The translations under genes were made by a program, and so were the position numbers. Of a DNA stretch of 37,734 nt, positions 7,560 to 14,896 are shown piece after piece. The notes under the pieces were generated by a model. That model searched no databases. It had not been told where the DNA came from and was given only the letters and a program-made list of their open reading frames with translations. The stretch comes from Oscillospiraceae bacterium. GTDB taxonomy: Bacteria; Bacillota; Clostridia; Oscillospirales; Oscillospiraceae. The DNA is taken from NCBI GenBank assembly GCA_020025295.1, contig JAHHSJ010000014.1, positions 1 to 37,734 of the forward strand, written 5' to 3'. Position 1 is the first letter of the stretch. Each line of letters begins with the position of its first letter.

Positions 7560-8600
7560 ATGGACCTGTTTATTTGTGATTATTCCGAAGGCTGCCATCC
7601 TTCGATTCTGTCCGCCCTCTCTGCCAGCAATCTGGAGCAGACTCACGGCTATGGCATGGACCCTCACTGCGAGCATGCCCGCACACTCATTCGGGATGCC
7701 TGTCACGCTCCCGACGCTGCGGTTCACTTTCTGGTTGGGGGCACGCAGACCAACACTACGGTGATCGCATCCCTGCTCCGCCCTTATCAGGGGGCTTTGT
7801 GTGCCGACACCGGTCACATCAACTGCCACGAAACCGGAGCCATTGAGGCCACCGGTCACAAGGTGCTGGCACTTCCCTCCACAGACGGTAAAATCAGCGC
7901 AGAGCAGGTCAAATCTGCCGTTCTGGACCACCGCAGCAACGCTTCGCACGAGCACATGGTACAGCCCGGCATGGTCTATCTCTCCCATCCCACTGAGCAG
8001 GGCACCCTCTATTCCCTGCAAGAGCTGACCGACCTCAGCGAGGTCTGTCACGAACTGGATCTTCCTCTTTTTGTGGACGGCGCCAGATTGGGTTACGGAC
8101 TGATGAGCGACCGCACGGATGTCACCTTGCAGAACCTCGCTCGGCTGGCGGATGTGTTTTACATCGGCGGCACGAAGGTGGGCGCTCTCTTCGGTGAGGC
8201 GGTGGTCATCACCAATCCCGCTTTGGATGTGGATTTCCGCTACTTTATCAAGCAAAACGGCGGCATGCTGGCCAAGGGACGCCTGCTGGGCATTCAGTTT
8301 GAATGTCTGTTCACGGACAATCTGTACTTCCGACTGGGCAAGCACGCCGATGAACTGGCTTATCGCATTCGGGACATTTTCATGAATGCCGGCTACCCCA
8401 TGTTCTGCGACTCCCCCACCAACCAGCAGTTCCCCATTCTGCCGGATGCTGATTATGCAATTCTCAGCCAAACCTGTGAGGGGGAGTTTTGGGAGCGTGT
8501 GGACGAAACTCACTCCGTCTATCGCTTCTGCACCAGCTGGGCCACCACGCCGGAGGCTGTCCTCCGTTTGGAAACGGCCGTTAAGAATCTGCATCCGTAA
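7560..8600 (+). CDS. threonine aldolase family PLP enzyme
   Basis: The 346 aa product is a fold-type I PLP enzyme of the low-specificity L-threonine aldolase/beta-eliminating lyase family, which cleaves beta-hydroxy amino acids to glycine plus aldehyde. The Schiff-base lysine is K206 in YIGGTKVGALFG. Other family marks are FLVGGTQTNTTVI near the start, HETGAIEATGHKV and the aspartate in LPLFVDGARLGYGL. Related enzymes act on other beta-substituted amino acids, so the substrate is uncertain. AAGGAGTCGTTCCC precedes ATG 7560. The VOC gene follows after 12 bp in the same operon. Confidence 0.88.
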   Translation: MDLFICDYSEGCHPSILSALSASNLEQTHGYGMDPHCEHARTLIRDACHAPDAAVHFLVGGTQTNTTVIASLLRPYQGALCADTGHINCHETGAIEATGHKVLALPSTDGKISAEQVKSAVLDHRSNASHEHMVQPGMVYLSHPTEQGTLYSLQELTDLSEVCHELDLPLFVDGARLGYGLMSDRTDVTLQNLARLADVFYIGGTKVGALFGEAVVITNPALDVDFRYFIKQNGGMLAKGRLLGIQFECLFTDNLYFRLGKHADELAYRIRDIFMNAGYPMFCDSPTNQQFPILPDADYAILSQTCEGEFWERVDETHSVYRFCTSWATTPEAVLRLETAVKNLHP

Positions 8601-8612
8601 AGGAGGTTTTTT

Positions 8613-8987
8613 ATGGAGTTCCGCATCATTCACCACAACCACAATGTAGCCGATCTGGACACCTCTCTCGCCTTTTATAAAAAGGCACTGGGACTTCACG
8701 AGGTCCGCCGCAAGGTCGCCTCGGACGGTTCCTACATCATTGCCTTTCTGTCCGGTGAGGAGAACAACTTCGAGCTGGAGCTGACCTGGCTTCGGGATCA
8801 CCCTCAGAAGTACAATCTGGGCGAATGCGAGTTCCACATCGCCTTCGGTATTGAGCCGGAAGCGTATGAAGCCGCCCACAAGCTGCACGAGGAGATGGGC
8901 TGCATCTGCTTTGAGAACAAAAAGATGGGCATTTACTTCATTAAAGACCCTGACGGGTACTGGCTGGAAATTGTCCCACACAAGTAA
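8613..8987 (+). CDS. VOC superfamily (glyoxalase I-like) protein
   Basis: This 124 aa single VOC unit resembles lactoylglutathione lyase: MEFRIIHHNHNVADLDTSLAFYKKALG at the N-terminus, an internal GxE region with ENNFELELTW, and the C-terminal IKDPDGYWLEIVPHK with the metal-binding glutamate. Clostridia generally lack glutathione, so a true glyoxalase I reaction is doubtful and another thiol or small molecule is possible. It is preceded by AAAGGAGG and followed by a strong terminator. Confidence 0.85.
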   Translation: MEFRIIHHNHNVADLDTSLAFYKKALGLHEVRRKVASDGSYIIAFLSGEENNFELELTWLRDHPQKYNLGECEFHIAFGIEPEAYEAAHKLHEEMGCICFENKKMGIYFIKDPDGYWLEIVPHK

Positions 8988-9002
8988 ACACTTCCCACGA
9001 AA

Positions 9003-9039
9003 CCGGGCGGCTGTATCGATCAGCCGCCCGGAATTTTTT
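9003..9039 (+). terminator. Rho-independent terminator
   Basis: Perfect 11 bp stem CCGGGCGGCTG / CAGCCGCCCGG with a 7-base loop, then AATTTTTTAA. It ends the threonine-aldolase/VOC operon. Confidence 0.93.
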
Positions 9040-9048
9040 AAATACTGC

Positions 9049-9079
9049 TTGACACGATATACTATGTGATATATAGTAT
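9049..9079 (+). promoter_or_regulatory. padR promoter with overlapping palindromic operator
   Basis: TTGACA (9049-9054), a 17 bp spacer and TATAGT (9072-9077) form a near-consensus promoter. The perfect inverted repeat ATACTAT (9059-9065) / ATAGTAT (9073-9079) with a 7-base spacer covers the -10 box. Its ATAC...GTAT ends fit PadR-type operators, so autorepression is likely. Confidence 0.8.
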
Positions 9080-9100
9080 GACGCATAAGGAGGTGTTAGC

Positions 9101-9418
9101 TTGAACGCTCAGCTAAAAAAAGGACTGTTGGATGTGTGCGTTCTCTCTGTATTGAGCCGAGGAGAGTCCTACGGATACAAGATTCTAAAAGATCTGTCCG
9201 ACTACATCGAGCTGTCCGAATCCACGCTCTATCCGATTCTGCGCAGGCTGGAAACCAGCAAGTGTGTCACGGTCCGCTCTGTGGAACACGAAGGCCGATT
9301 GCGCAAGATGTACACCATAACCAAAGCCGGAAAGCAGCAGATTTTTGAATTTTTAGACGACTGGAAAGAAGTCGAAACCATTTATCACTACATTAAGGAG
9401 GGTATCGCCTGTGACTAA
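9101..9418 (+). CDS. PadR family transcriptional regulator
   Basis: This 105 aa winged-helix protein begins with the family pattern LKKGLLDVCVLSVLSRGESYGYKI, then SESTLYPILRRLE (recognition helix) and the wing EHEGRLRKMYTITKAGKQQ. The start is a TTG at 9101, supported by AAGGAGG seven bases before it. It is the first gene of a PadR-DUF1700-DUF4097 operon, a common Firmicutes module; PadR presumably represses the operon through the palindrome in the promoter until a membrane-active or phenolic compound is sensed (inference). Confidence 0.93.
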   Translation: MNAQLKKGLLDVCVLSVLSRGESYGYKILKDLSDYIELSESTLYPILRRLETSKCVTVRSVEHEGRLRKMYTITKAGKQQIFEFLDDWKEVETIYHYIKEGIACD

Positions 9419-10004
9419 AGAAGTATTCCTACGGGAACTGGAAGCCGGACTTCACCAGCTCCCCGCCGACGAGGTACAGCGTCGGAAAGCATATTATGAA
9501 GAGCTGATTGCGGACATGATGGAGGATGGAATCAGCGAGGAAAACGCAGTTGCAAAGCTGGGTGATCTCTCCGAAATCGTGGATGAAATCCTCAAGGACA
9601 CGCCCCTGCCCACGCTGGTCAAAACCAAGCTGCGGCCCAAGCACGGCTGGACCACTGCCGCAATCGTTGTGACAGTGCTGGGCGCTCCCCTGTGGCTCTC
9701 ACTGCTGCTGGCTTTGATCGCAGTGGCCTTCGCCATGGTAATTGCAATCTGCTCCATCGTACTTGCCCTGTTCCTCTCCGTAGTCGCTCTGGGCTGTTTC
9801 GGAGTGATGACGATGATCCACGGCTTTGGATTGTTCGCCACGGGCGGCGGTTACGCCATCTTTTCCATCGGCGCAGGATTCCTGATGCTGGGTCTGGTCT
9901 GCCTTGCATTCCTCGCCGCAAAATACGCCTCCATCGGCCTGTTCCGTGGGGCACGGTGGCTGTTCCGGGCCGTCAAAGGGCTGTTTATCGTGAAAGAAGG
10001 GTAA
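9411..10004 (+). CDS. DUF1700 family membrane protein
   Basis: This 197 aa protein has a cytoplasmic N-terminal helical part of the DUF1700 type (FLRELEAGLHQLPADEVQRRKAYYEELIADMMEDG). Three or four hydrophobic helices follow (about residues 80-120, 120-150 and 150-180), with a basic C-terminus. The GTG start at 9411 overlaps padR by 8 bp, giving translational coupling. Function is unknown; the family travels with PadR regulators and DUF4097 proteins and is suspected to act in envelope stress. Confidence 0.9.
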   Translation: MTKEVFLRELEAGLHQLPADEVQRRKAYYEELIADMMEDGISEENAVAKLGDLSEIVDEILKDTPLPTLVKTKLRPKHGWTTAAIVVTVLGAPLWLSLLLALIAVAFAMVIAICSIVLALFLSVVALGCFGVMTMIHGFGLFATGGGYAIFSIGAGFLMLGLVCLAFLAAKYASIGLFRGARWLFRAVKGLFIVKEG

Positions 10005-10013
10005 GGGATTGAC

Positions 10014-10901
10014 ATGAAAAAAAGCACTAAGATTTTACTTTGTCTGTCATTGATTTTCATTGCGCTGGGCTCTCTCCTCACCATAGGCAGCATGGCATTT
10101 GGCGTCCGGCCCCTGCAAGCCATTCAGAACGGCGTTCTGGACATTCCCATTTATAACACACGCGACAGCGAATTTTCTTCGGACGGTCGCTACACCATTC
10201 CCACGAACGGAATCCAAGAGTTGTCTATCGACTGGCTGGCCGGAAACATCACCATCGAAACCTACGATGGCACCGACATCCTTCTGGAGGAAACCGGCTC
10301 TGCCGCCTTGAACAACGACAACAGTCTGGACTATAAAATCCACGAAAACGAGCTAAAACTCTCTTACTGCACCCCGAAAGCCGGCTTCTTCTGCTCCTCC
10401 ACTCCGGATTTCAGCAAGGATCTGGTCATTCGGATTCCAGAAAGTCTGCATCTCACCGAGCTGAGCGTGGATTCCGCCAGCTCTGACCTCTCCGTGAAGG
10501 GCTTGACCTTACAGGAACTGGAAGCAGACGCCGTGAGCGGTTCCATGTCGGTGGCTCAGTGTGTGCTGGGCAAGGTATCCTACGACTCCGCCAACGGTTT
10601 CCTGTTCCTCAGCGACGCCAGCGTGGGTGAGATTGATATGGACACCGTATCCGGCGCCATCGACGGCAACCTCACCAACTGCCCTCAAAAAATCAGCTTC
10701 AGCGGCACCTCCGGCGACATGACCCTGACTCTCCCTGCCGACAGCCAGTTCCGTGTCGACATGGACACGGCTTCCGGTCAGCTGAACTCGGAATTTGAAG
10801 GCACTTATCAGGGCAATGTCTACACCGTTGGCAATGGCATGGCTCAGTTTGAAATCGACTCCGTCAGCGGCTCGGTGCATCTCTCCAAAGCAGCCGCCTG
10901 A
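10014..10901 (+). CDS. DUF4097-type surface beta-strand protein
   Basis: The 295 aa product has an N-terminal membrane anchor or uncleaved signal (KKSTKILLCLSLIFIALGSLLTIGSMAF). The rest is a regular series of short strands with recurring DSASSDL, DAVSGSM, DTVSGAI, GTSGDMTL, DTASGQL and DSVSGSV turns. This is the ladder-like beta repeat of DUF4097 (YvlB-like) adhesin-type proteins. It lies 9 bp after the DUF1700 gene and is the last gene of the PadR-controlled operon. A scaffold or envelope-stress role is inferred only. Confidence 0.88.
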   Translation: MKKSTKILLCLSLIFIALGSLLTIGSMAFGVRPLQAIQNGVLDIPIYNTRDSEFSSDGRYTIPTNGIQELSIDWLAGNITIETYDGTDILLEETGSAALNNDNSLDYKIHENELKLSYCTPKAGFFCSSTPDFSKDLVIRIPESLHLTELSVDSASSDLSVKGLTLQELEADAVSGSMSVAQCVLGKVSYDSANGFLFLSDASVGEIDMDTVSGAIDGNLTNCPQKISFSGTSGDMTLTLPADSQFRVDMDTASGQLNSEFEGTYQGNVYTVGNGMAQFEIDSVSGSVHLSKAAA

Positions 10902-10925
10902 ACCGCATAAAACTCCATAATAGTG

Positions 10926-10962
10926 AAGAAAAGCCGGCTGTTTCAAACAGCCGGCTTTTCTT
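10926..10962. terminator. bidirectional Rho-independent terminator
   Basis: AAGAAAAGCCGGCTG and CAGCCGGCTTTTCTT form a stem with loop TTTCAAA. A/T tracts on both sides make it work for the DUF4097 gene (plus) and the phosphatase gene (minus), which converge here. Confidence 0.9.
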
Positions 10963-10972
10963 CATATGCACT

Positions 10973-11422
10973 TCAGCGAAGCTCATCCAGCAGAGCCTGA
11001 CACCCTTCCATGACATCGTCCCAAGTGGCGTCAAAATCACCGGTATACCACGGGTCTGCCACATCCCCGGGGCGGCTGGTATGGCTCATCAGCAAAGATA
11101 CCTTACCTTCCGGATCAGTGCCGCAGAAACGGCGCATATTACGGAGATTATTCCGATCCATGCAGACCAAAAGGTCATAGTAATCATAATCGGACATGGT
11201 CATTTGGCGTGCCGTCTTGCCCTCACAGGAAATGCCGTGTTCCGCCATCTTCCGCCGGGTGGGCGGATACACATGGCTCCCGATTTCCTCGGTACTGGTG
11301 GCTGCGGAGGCGATTTCAAACTGAGCCTCCAAGCCGGCTTTCTTCACCAAGTCCTTCATTACAAACTCTGCCATAGGACTGCGGCAAATATTGCCGTGGC
11401 AGACAAACAGAATTTTCGTCAT
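10973..11422 (-). CDS. low-molecular-weight protein-tyrosine phosphatase
   Basis: The 149 aa enzyme has the P-loop CHGNICRS at residues 8-15 directly after the first strand, and the general-acid loop DPWYTGD near residue 118, both complete. It dephosphorylates phosphotyrosine; in Firmicutes such enzymes often balance tyrosine kinases of capsule or exopolysaccharide synthesis, but no kinase gene is in this window. ATG at 11422 is preferred over the upstream frame because AAGGAG lies nine bases before it. Confidence 0.95.
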   Translation of the reverse strand: MTKILFVCHGNICRSPMAEFVMKDLVKKAGLEAQFEIASAATSTEEIGSHVYPPTRRKMAEHGISCEGKTARQMTMSDYDYYDLLVCMDRNNLRNMRRFCGTDPEGKVSLLMSHTSRPGDVADPWYTGDFDATWDDVMEGCQALLDELR

Positions 11423-11466
11423 GTACTTTTTCTCCTTCTCCATTGTGATCGCACTGAATTGTGGTG

Positions 11467-11475
11467 ATTATAGCA
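11467..11475 (-). promoter_or_regulatory. extended -10 promoter of the phosphatase gene
   Basis: TGCTATAAT on the minus strand, 45 bp before the phosphatase start. No good -35 box is visible, consistent with an extended -10 promoter. Confidence 0.5.
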
Positions 11476-11537
11476 CATTCCGCTCCGTTTTACCACCGGA
11501 TAGACCTGCACCCACAGCGTTTGGTCGGATTGCTGCC

Positions 11538-11566
11538 TTGCATCTCTCTCCCGGATTCTCTATAAT
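11538..11566 (+). promoter_or_regulatory. promoter of the LytTR/ABC locus
   Basis: TTGCAT (11538-11543), 17 bp, TATAAT (11561-11566), 37 bp before the response regulator start. Confidence 0.75.
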
Positions 11567-11603
11567 ATGACTCAATGACTTAAACGAAAAAGAAGGTGAA
11601 TGT

Positions 11604-12296
11604 ATGCGCCTTGCCATCTGCGACGACTCCAAACAAGACACGCAATTTGTACAGTCCCTTGCTGCCGACTGGGCAAAAAGCCGAAATCTGGACTTACAGT
11701 CGCTCACCTTTCCCTCAGCGGAAAGCTTCCTGTTTCACTACGAAGAAGATAAAAATTTTGACATTCTCCTGCTGGACATTGAAATGGACGGTATGGACGG
11801 GGTTACTCTGGCCAAACAGATCCGTCAGGAGAACGAAGCGGTGCAGATGGTCTTTATCACCGGCTATTCCGACTACATTGCCGAAGGTTACGAGGTGGCA
11901 GCGCTGCACTATCTGATGAAGCCGGTCAAGCAAGAGAAACTCTTTTCCGTACTGGACCGGGCACTGGAAAAATGGAAGCAGAATGAACGCTGTCTGAATT
12001 TAGAGCTGTCCGGTGCGATGACCCGCATCCCCTTTTACGAAATCCGCTATCTGGATGTACACAAAAACTATGTAACCGTCCACGCAAAGCAGGATTACAC
12101 CCTCAAACGCACACTGGGCGACTTTGAAGCTGAGTTAGACCAGCGGTTTCATCGGGTGGGGCGATCTTACATTCTCAACCTGAAGCACATTCGCCGGGTG
12201 ACGAAAGCGGAGGTAATCCTATCGGACGGAACGGCTCTTCCCCTGCCCAGAGGCGCCTACGAACCGCTGAACCGCTCCATCATTGAACGCACCTGA
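11604..12296 (+). CDS. LytTR-type response regulator (AgrA/LytR class)
   Basis: The 230 aa protein has a receiver domain (about 1-120) with the acidic pair D7/D8, phospho-acceptor D58 in ILLLDIEMDG and the lysine of LMKPVKQEK. A LytTR DNA-binding domain follows (about 125-228: FYEIRYLDVHKNYVTVHAK, FHRVGRSYILNLKHIRRV, LPLPRGAY). It would bind direct-repeat promoter sites when phosphorylated by the kinase encoded 33 bp downstream. The regulator-first gene order and the following ABC exporter pair suggest control of a peptide or antimicrobial export/defence function. Confidence 0.94.
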   Translation: MRLAICDDSKQDTQFVQSLAADWAKSRNLDLQSLTFPSAESFLFHYEEDKNFDILLLDIEMDGMDGVTLAKQIRQENEAVQMVFITGYSDYIAEGYEVAALHYLMKPVKQEKLFSVLDRALEKWKQNERCLNLELSGAMTRIPFYEIRYLDVHKNYVTVHAKQDYTLKRTLGDFEAELDQRFHRVGRSYILNLKHIRRVTKAEVILSDGTALPLPRGAYEPLNRSIIERT

Positions 12297-12329
12297 GAAC
12301 AGTGTATTGACGCATAGGAGGACCATGAA

Positions 12330-12992
12330 ATGTCCCTGTTTTCCAAGCAAATTGACAAACGGCTGGACGCCTATCAGCGTGAACTGGTGGACACCCACTA
12401 TCAGGAAGTGGATAACATGTACCGGCAGATTCGTGGCTGGCGGCACGATTACCGCAATCACATTCAGGCCATGAAGGTACTGGCTGCCAACGGCGATTTG
12501 GATGGCATCAAGGCCTATCTGGACGATCTGGACACAGACCTCAACACGGTAGACACAGTGGTAAAAACCGGAAACGCCATGGCAGACGCCATTCTCAACA
12601 GCAAGATTTCCCTCGCAAAGTCCAGGGGCATTGCCGTACAGGCCGACGCCCACATTCCGATCAAACTGAACATCTCCGAACTGGATCTTTGCTGCATCAT
12701 CGGCAACCTCTTTGACAACGCCATAGAAGCCAGCCTTCCCCTCCCTCCGGAGCAGCGGCTCATTCGGGTTTACATGGACATGAAGGGCACTCAGCTTTAT
12801 ATCTCCTTTACCAACTTCACCGCCAACAAGAAGCTGGTCAAGTCCGGCAAGCGATTCCGTTCCACCAAAGGAGAGGGGCACGGCTTCGGGCTGGTTCGGA
12901 TGGATAACATCGTCGAGCGACTGGACGGATATTTGAGCCGCAACAGCGAGGACGGAGCCTTTACCACAGAAATTCTGCTCCCGCAGGTCTGA
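12330..12992 (+). CDS. GHKL histidine kinase lacking a sensor domain
   Basis: This 220 aa protein contains only the catalytic parts of an AgrC/LytS-type kinase. The phospho-acceptor H39 lies in WRHDYRNHI, the N-box is NLFDNAIEAS and the G-box is GEGHGFGL. No hydrophobic segment is present; only about 35 residues precede the histidine. AGGAGGACCATGAA places the start at 12330, and no ATG upstream would add a membrane domain. Signal input must come from another protein, possibly the adjacent ABC transporter pair. Confidence 0.9.
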   Translation: MSLFSKQIDKRLDAYQRELVDTHYQEVDNMYRQIRGWRHDYRNHIQAMKVLAANGDLDGIKAYLDDLDTDLNTVDTVVKTGNAMADAILNSKISLAKSRGIAVQADAHIPIKLNISELDLCCIIGNLFDNAIEASLPLPPEQRLIRVYMDMKGTQLYISFTNFTANKKLVKSGKRFRSTKGEGHGFGLVRMDNIVERLDGYLSRNSEDGAFTTEILLPQV

Positions 12993-13024
12993 TGCTGCAA
13001 TTCATCCCCGGCACACAGCGATTC

Positions 13025-13053
13025 GTCCCCGGATTCGTCCGGGGGCGTATTTT
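13025..13053 (+). terminator. UUCG-tetraloop hairpin with T-tract between kinase and ABC genes
   Basis: GTCCCCGGA - TTCG - TCCGGGGGC gives a 9 bp stem capped by the very stable UUCG tetraloop, followed by GTATTTTTA. It can terminate the regulator mRNA or attenuate read-through into the ABC genes; no convincing promoter lies between it and the ABC start. Confidence 0.85.
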
Positions 13054-13087
13054 TATGATAGAGTAGAGCCAAGAGGTGAAGGAAACC

Positions 13088-14896
13088 ATGAAGAAACACG
13101 ACAAACCAACTTACTCCGTGGCACAAAATGTGGCATGGATGATTCAAACGGCGTGGCACACACGAAAGCGTGTGCTGTTCTTTTGTGTTTTGACCGCTGT
13201 ATTGGAAATCCTATACAACATGACCCAGCTTTTTCTCGGGCCGGAGATTCTGAAACGCGTAGAACAGACCGCTCCCCTATCGGAACTGCTCACAACCATT
13301 GCGGTATTTACATTCGTGCTGTTTGCTCTGATGACGCTCAAGAAATATGTGGATGAAAACCAGCTTTATCCACGCATTGAAGTGCGTCAGAAAATCATCG
13401 ACATGATTGGACACAAAGCCAATTCCACTTCTTTTTCAAACACGCTGCACAAACGCTTCATTCAGCTGTACAACAAAACGCTGGGCGCGATTTCCAGCAA
13501 CCAAAGCGCTTCAGAACATATCTGGACGACGCTGACCGACCTGCTCCAAAACATCGGAGGATTTCTGGTCTATCTGACCATTCTTTCCCATCTGAATGGC
13601 ACGCTGCTGGCTGTGGTAATCGCCACCTGTCTGGTGGAATTTGCGGTTTCCAGCCGCACCAACAACTGGATCTACGCTCACCGTGAGGAAGATGAAACCT
13701 ATTGCACCAAAATCGTATACCTCCAGCAAAAAGCAGAATCCGTCCAGCTGGCGAAAGACATCCGCATCTTCGGCCTGCAAAACTGGCTCAACGACACTCT
13801 GCTCAGCATCTACAATCTCTATCTGGATTTTCGTCTGCGCTGCGAAGCAAAGCTGCTGGTGCGGGATATCACCGACGCCGTGCTGACTATGGCCCGCAAC
13901 GGTTTGGCCTATGTCTATCTGATTCATCTCTGTTTGAACGAACACTTGGGTGTACCGGAATTTCTGCTGTACTTCACCGCCTTCTCCACCTTTACCACTT
14001 GGGTAATGGGCATTTTGCAGGCGGCAAGCAGACTTCACAAGGACAGCATGGACCTTTCCAGTCTGCGGGACTTTTTGGATTATCCGGAACCCTTCCGTTT
14101 CCAAGAGGGCGAAGCGGTCCCCGTGGCCAAGGGATATGAGATCAAGCTAAACCATGTGTCCTATCGCTATCCGGAATCCGAGCAGGACACCATCCATGAT
14201 CTGAATTTGACAATACATGCCGGTGAAAAGCTGGCTGTGGTCGGGCTCAACGGCGCCGGCAAAACGACCCTGATTAAATTGATCTGCGGACTATTGGACC
14301 CCACCGAGGGCACGGTACTGCTCAACGGTCAGGATGTGCGCACCTTCAATCGCGAGGCCTATTACGAGTTGTTCAGCGCAGTATTTCAGGACTTTTCGAT
14401 TTGGGATGTGACGGTGGCTGAAAACATCGCCCAACGCGCCACCGACATTGACTGGGATCGGGTTTATTCCAGCATCAAAAAAGCCGGCCTTGAAAAAACC
14501 ATTGCCGATCTTCCCAACGGCGTCAACACCCATGTGGGCAGAGCGGTCTATCTGGACGGTGTGCTGTTCTCCGGCGGCCAAACGCAGCGTCTGATGCTGG
14601 CCCGTGCCCTCTACAAGGATGGTCCCGTTCTGATTCTGGACGAACCTACCGCCGCACTGGACCCCATCGCTGAAAATGACATTTACCAGAAATACGATAA
14701 AATGACCACCGGCAAAACATCTCTGTTTATTTCTCACCGTCTGGCCTCCACCCGATTCTGTGACCGCATTATTTTCCTCTCTGAGGGACACATCACGGAG
14801 GAAGGCACGCACGAAAGCCTGCTGGCCGCAGGTGGTGAATATGCAAAGCTGTTTGAAGTGCAGAGCCGCTATTATCAGGAAGGGAGGGATTTCTGA
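13088..14896 (+). CDS. ABC exporter half-transporter, first of pair
   Basis: The 602 aa protein is a type IV (B-family) ABC exporter subunit. The N-terminal half is a six-helix membrane domain (about 30-310). The C-terminal nucleotide-binding domain has Walker A VGLNGAGKTTLIKL, Q-loop SAVFQDFSIWD, signature FSGGQTQRLML, Walker B VLILDEPTAALDP and H-loop FISHRL, so it should hydrolyse ATP. ATG 13088 follows GTGAAGGAAACC; a GTG 12 bases upstream is less likely as it falls in the ribosome site. Its stop overlaps the next ABC gene (TGATG), implying a heterodimer. Substrate unknown; no C39 peptidase domain is present. Confidence 0.92.
   Translation: MKKHDKPTYSVAQNVAWMIQTAWHTRKRVLFFCVLTAVLEILYNMTQLFLGPEILKRVEQTAPLSELLTTIAVFTFVLFALMTLKKYVDENQLYPRIEVRQKIIDMIGHKANSTSFSNTLHKRFIQLYNKTLGAISSNQSASEHIWTTLTDLLQNIGGFLVYLTILSHLNGTLLAVVIATCLVEFAVSSRTNNWIYAHREEDETYCTKIVYLQQKAESVQLAKDIRIFGLQNWLNDTLLSIYNLYLDFRLRCEAKLLVRDITDAVLTMARNGLAYVYLIHLCLNEHLGVPEFLLYFTAFSTFTTWVMGILQAASRLHKDSMDLSSLRDFLDYPEPFRFQEGEAVPVAKGYEIKLNHVSYRYPESEQDTIHDLNLTIHAGEKLAVVGLNGAGKTTLIKLICGLLDPTEGTVLLNGQDVRTFNREAYYELFSAVFQDFSIWDVTVAENIAQRATDIDWDRVYSSIKKAGLEKTIADLPNGVNTHVGRAVYLDGVLFSGGQTQRLMLARALYKDGPVLILDEPTAALDPIAENDIYQKYDKMTTGKTSLFISHRLASTRFCDRIIFLSEGHITEEGTHESLLAAGGEYAKLFEVQSRYYQEGRDF

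Noticed and set aside
7533..9086. Open frame of 517 codons on the minus strand opposite the threonine-aldolase and VOC genes
   Set aside because: It is antisense to two genes with clear family motifs, has no ribosome site and its translation shows no recognisable domain. Codon bias in this genome opens long mirror frames.
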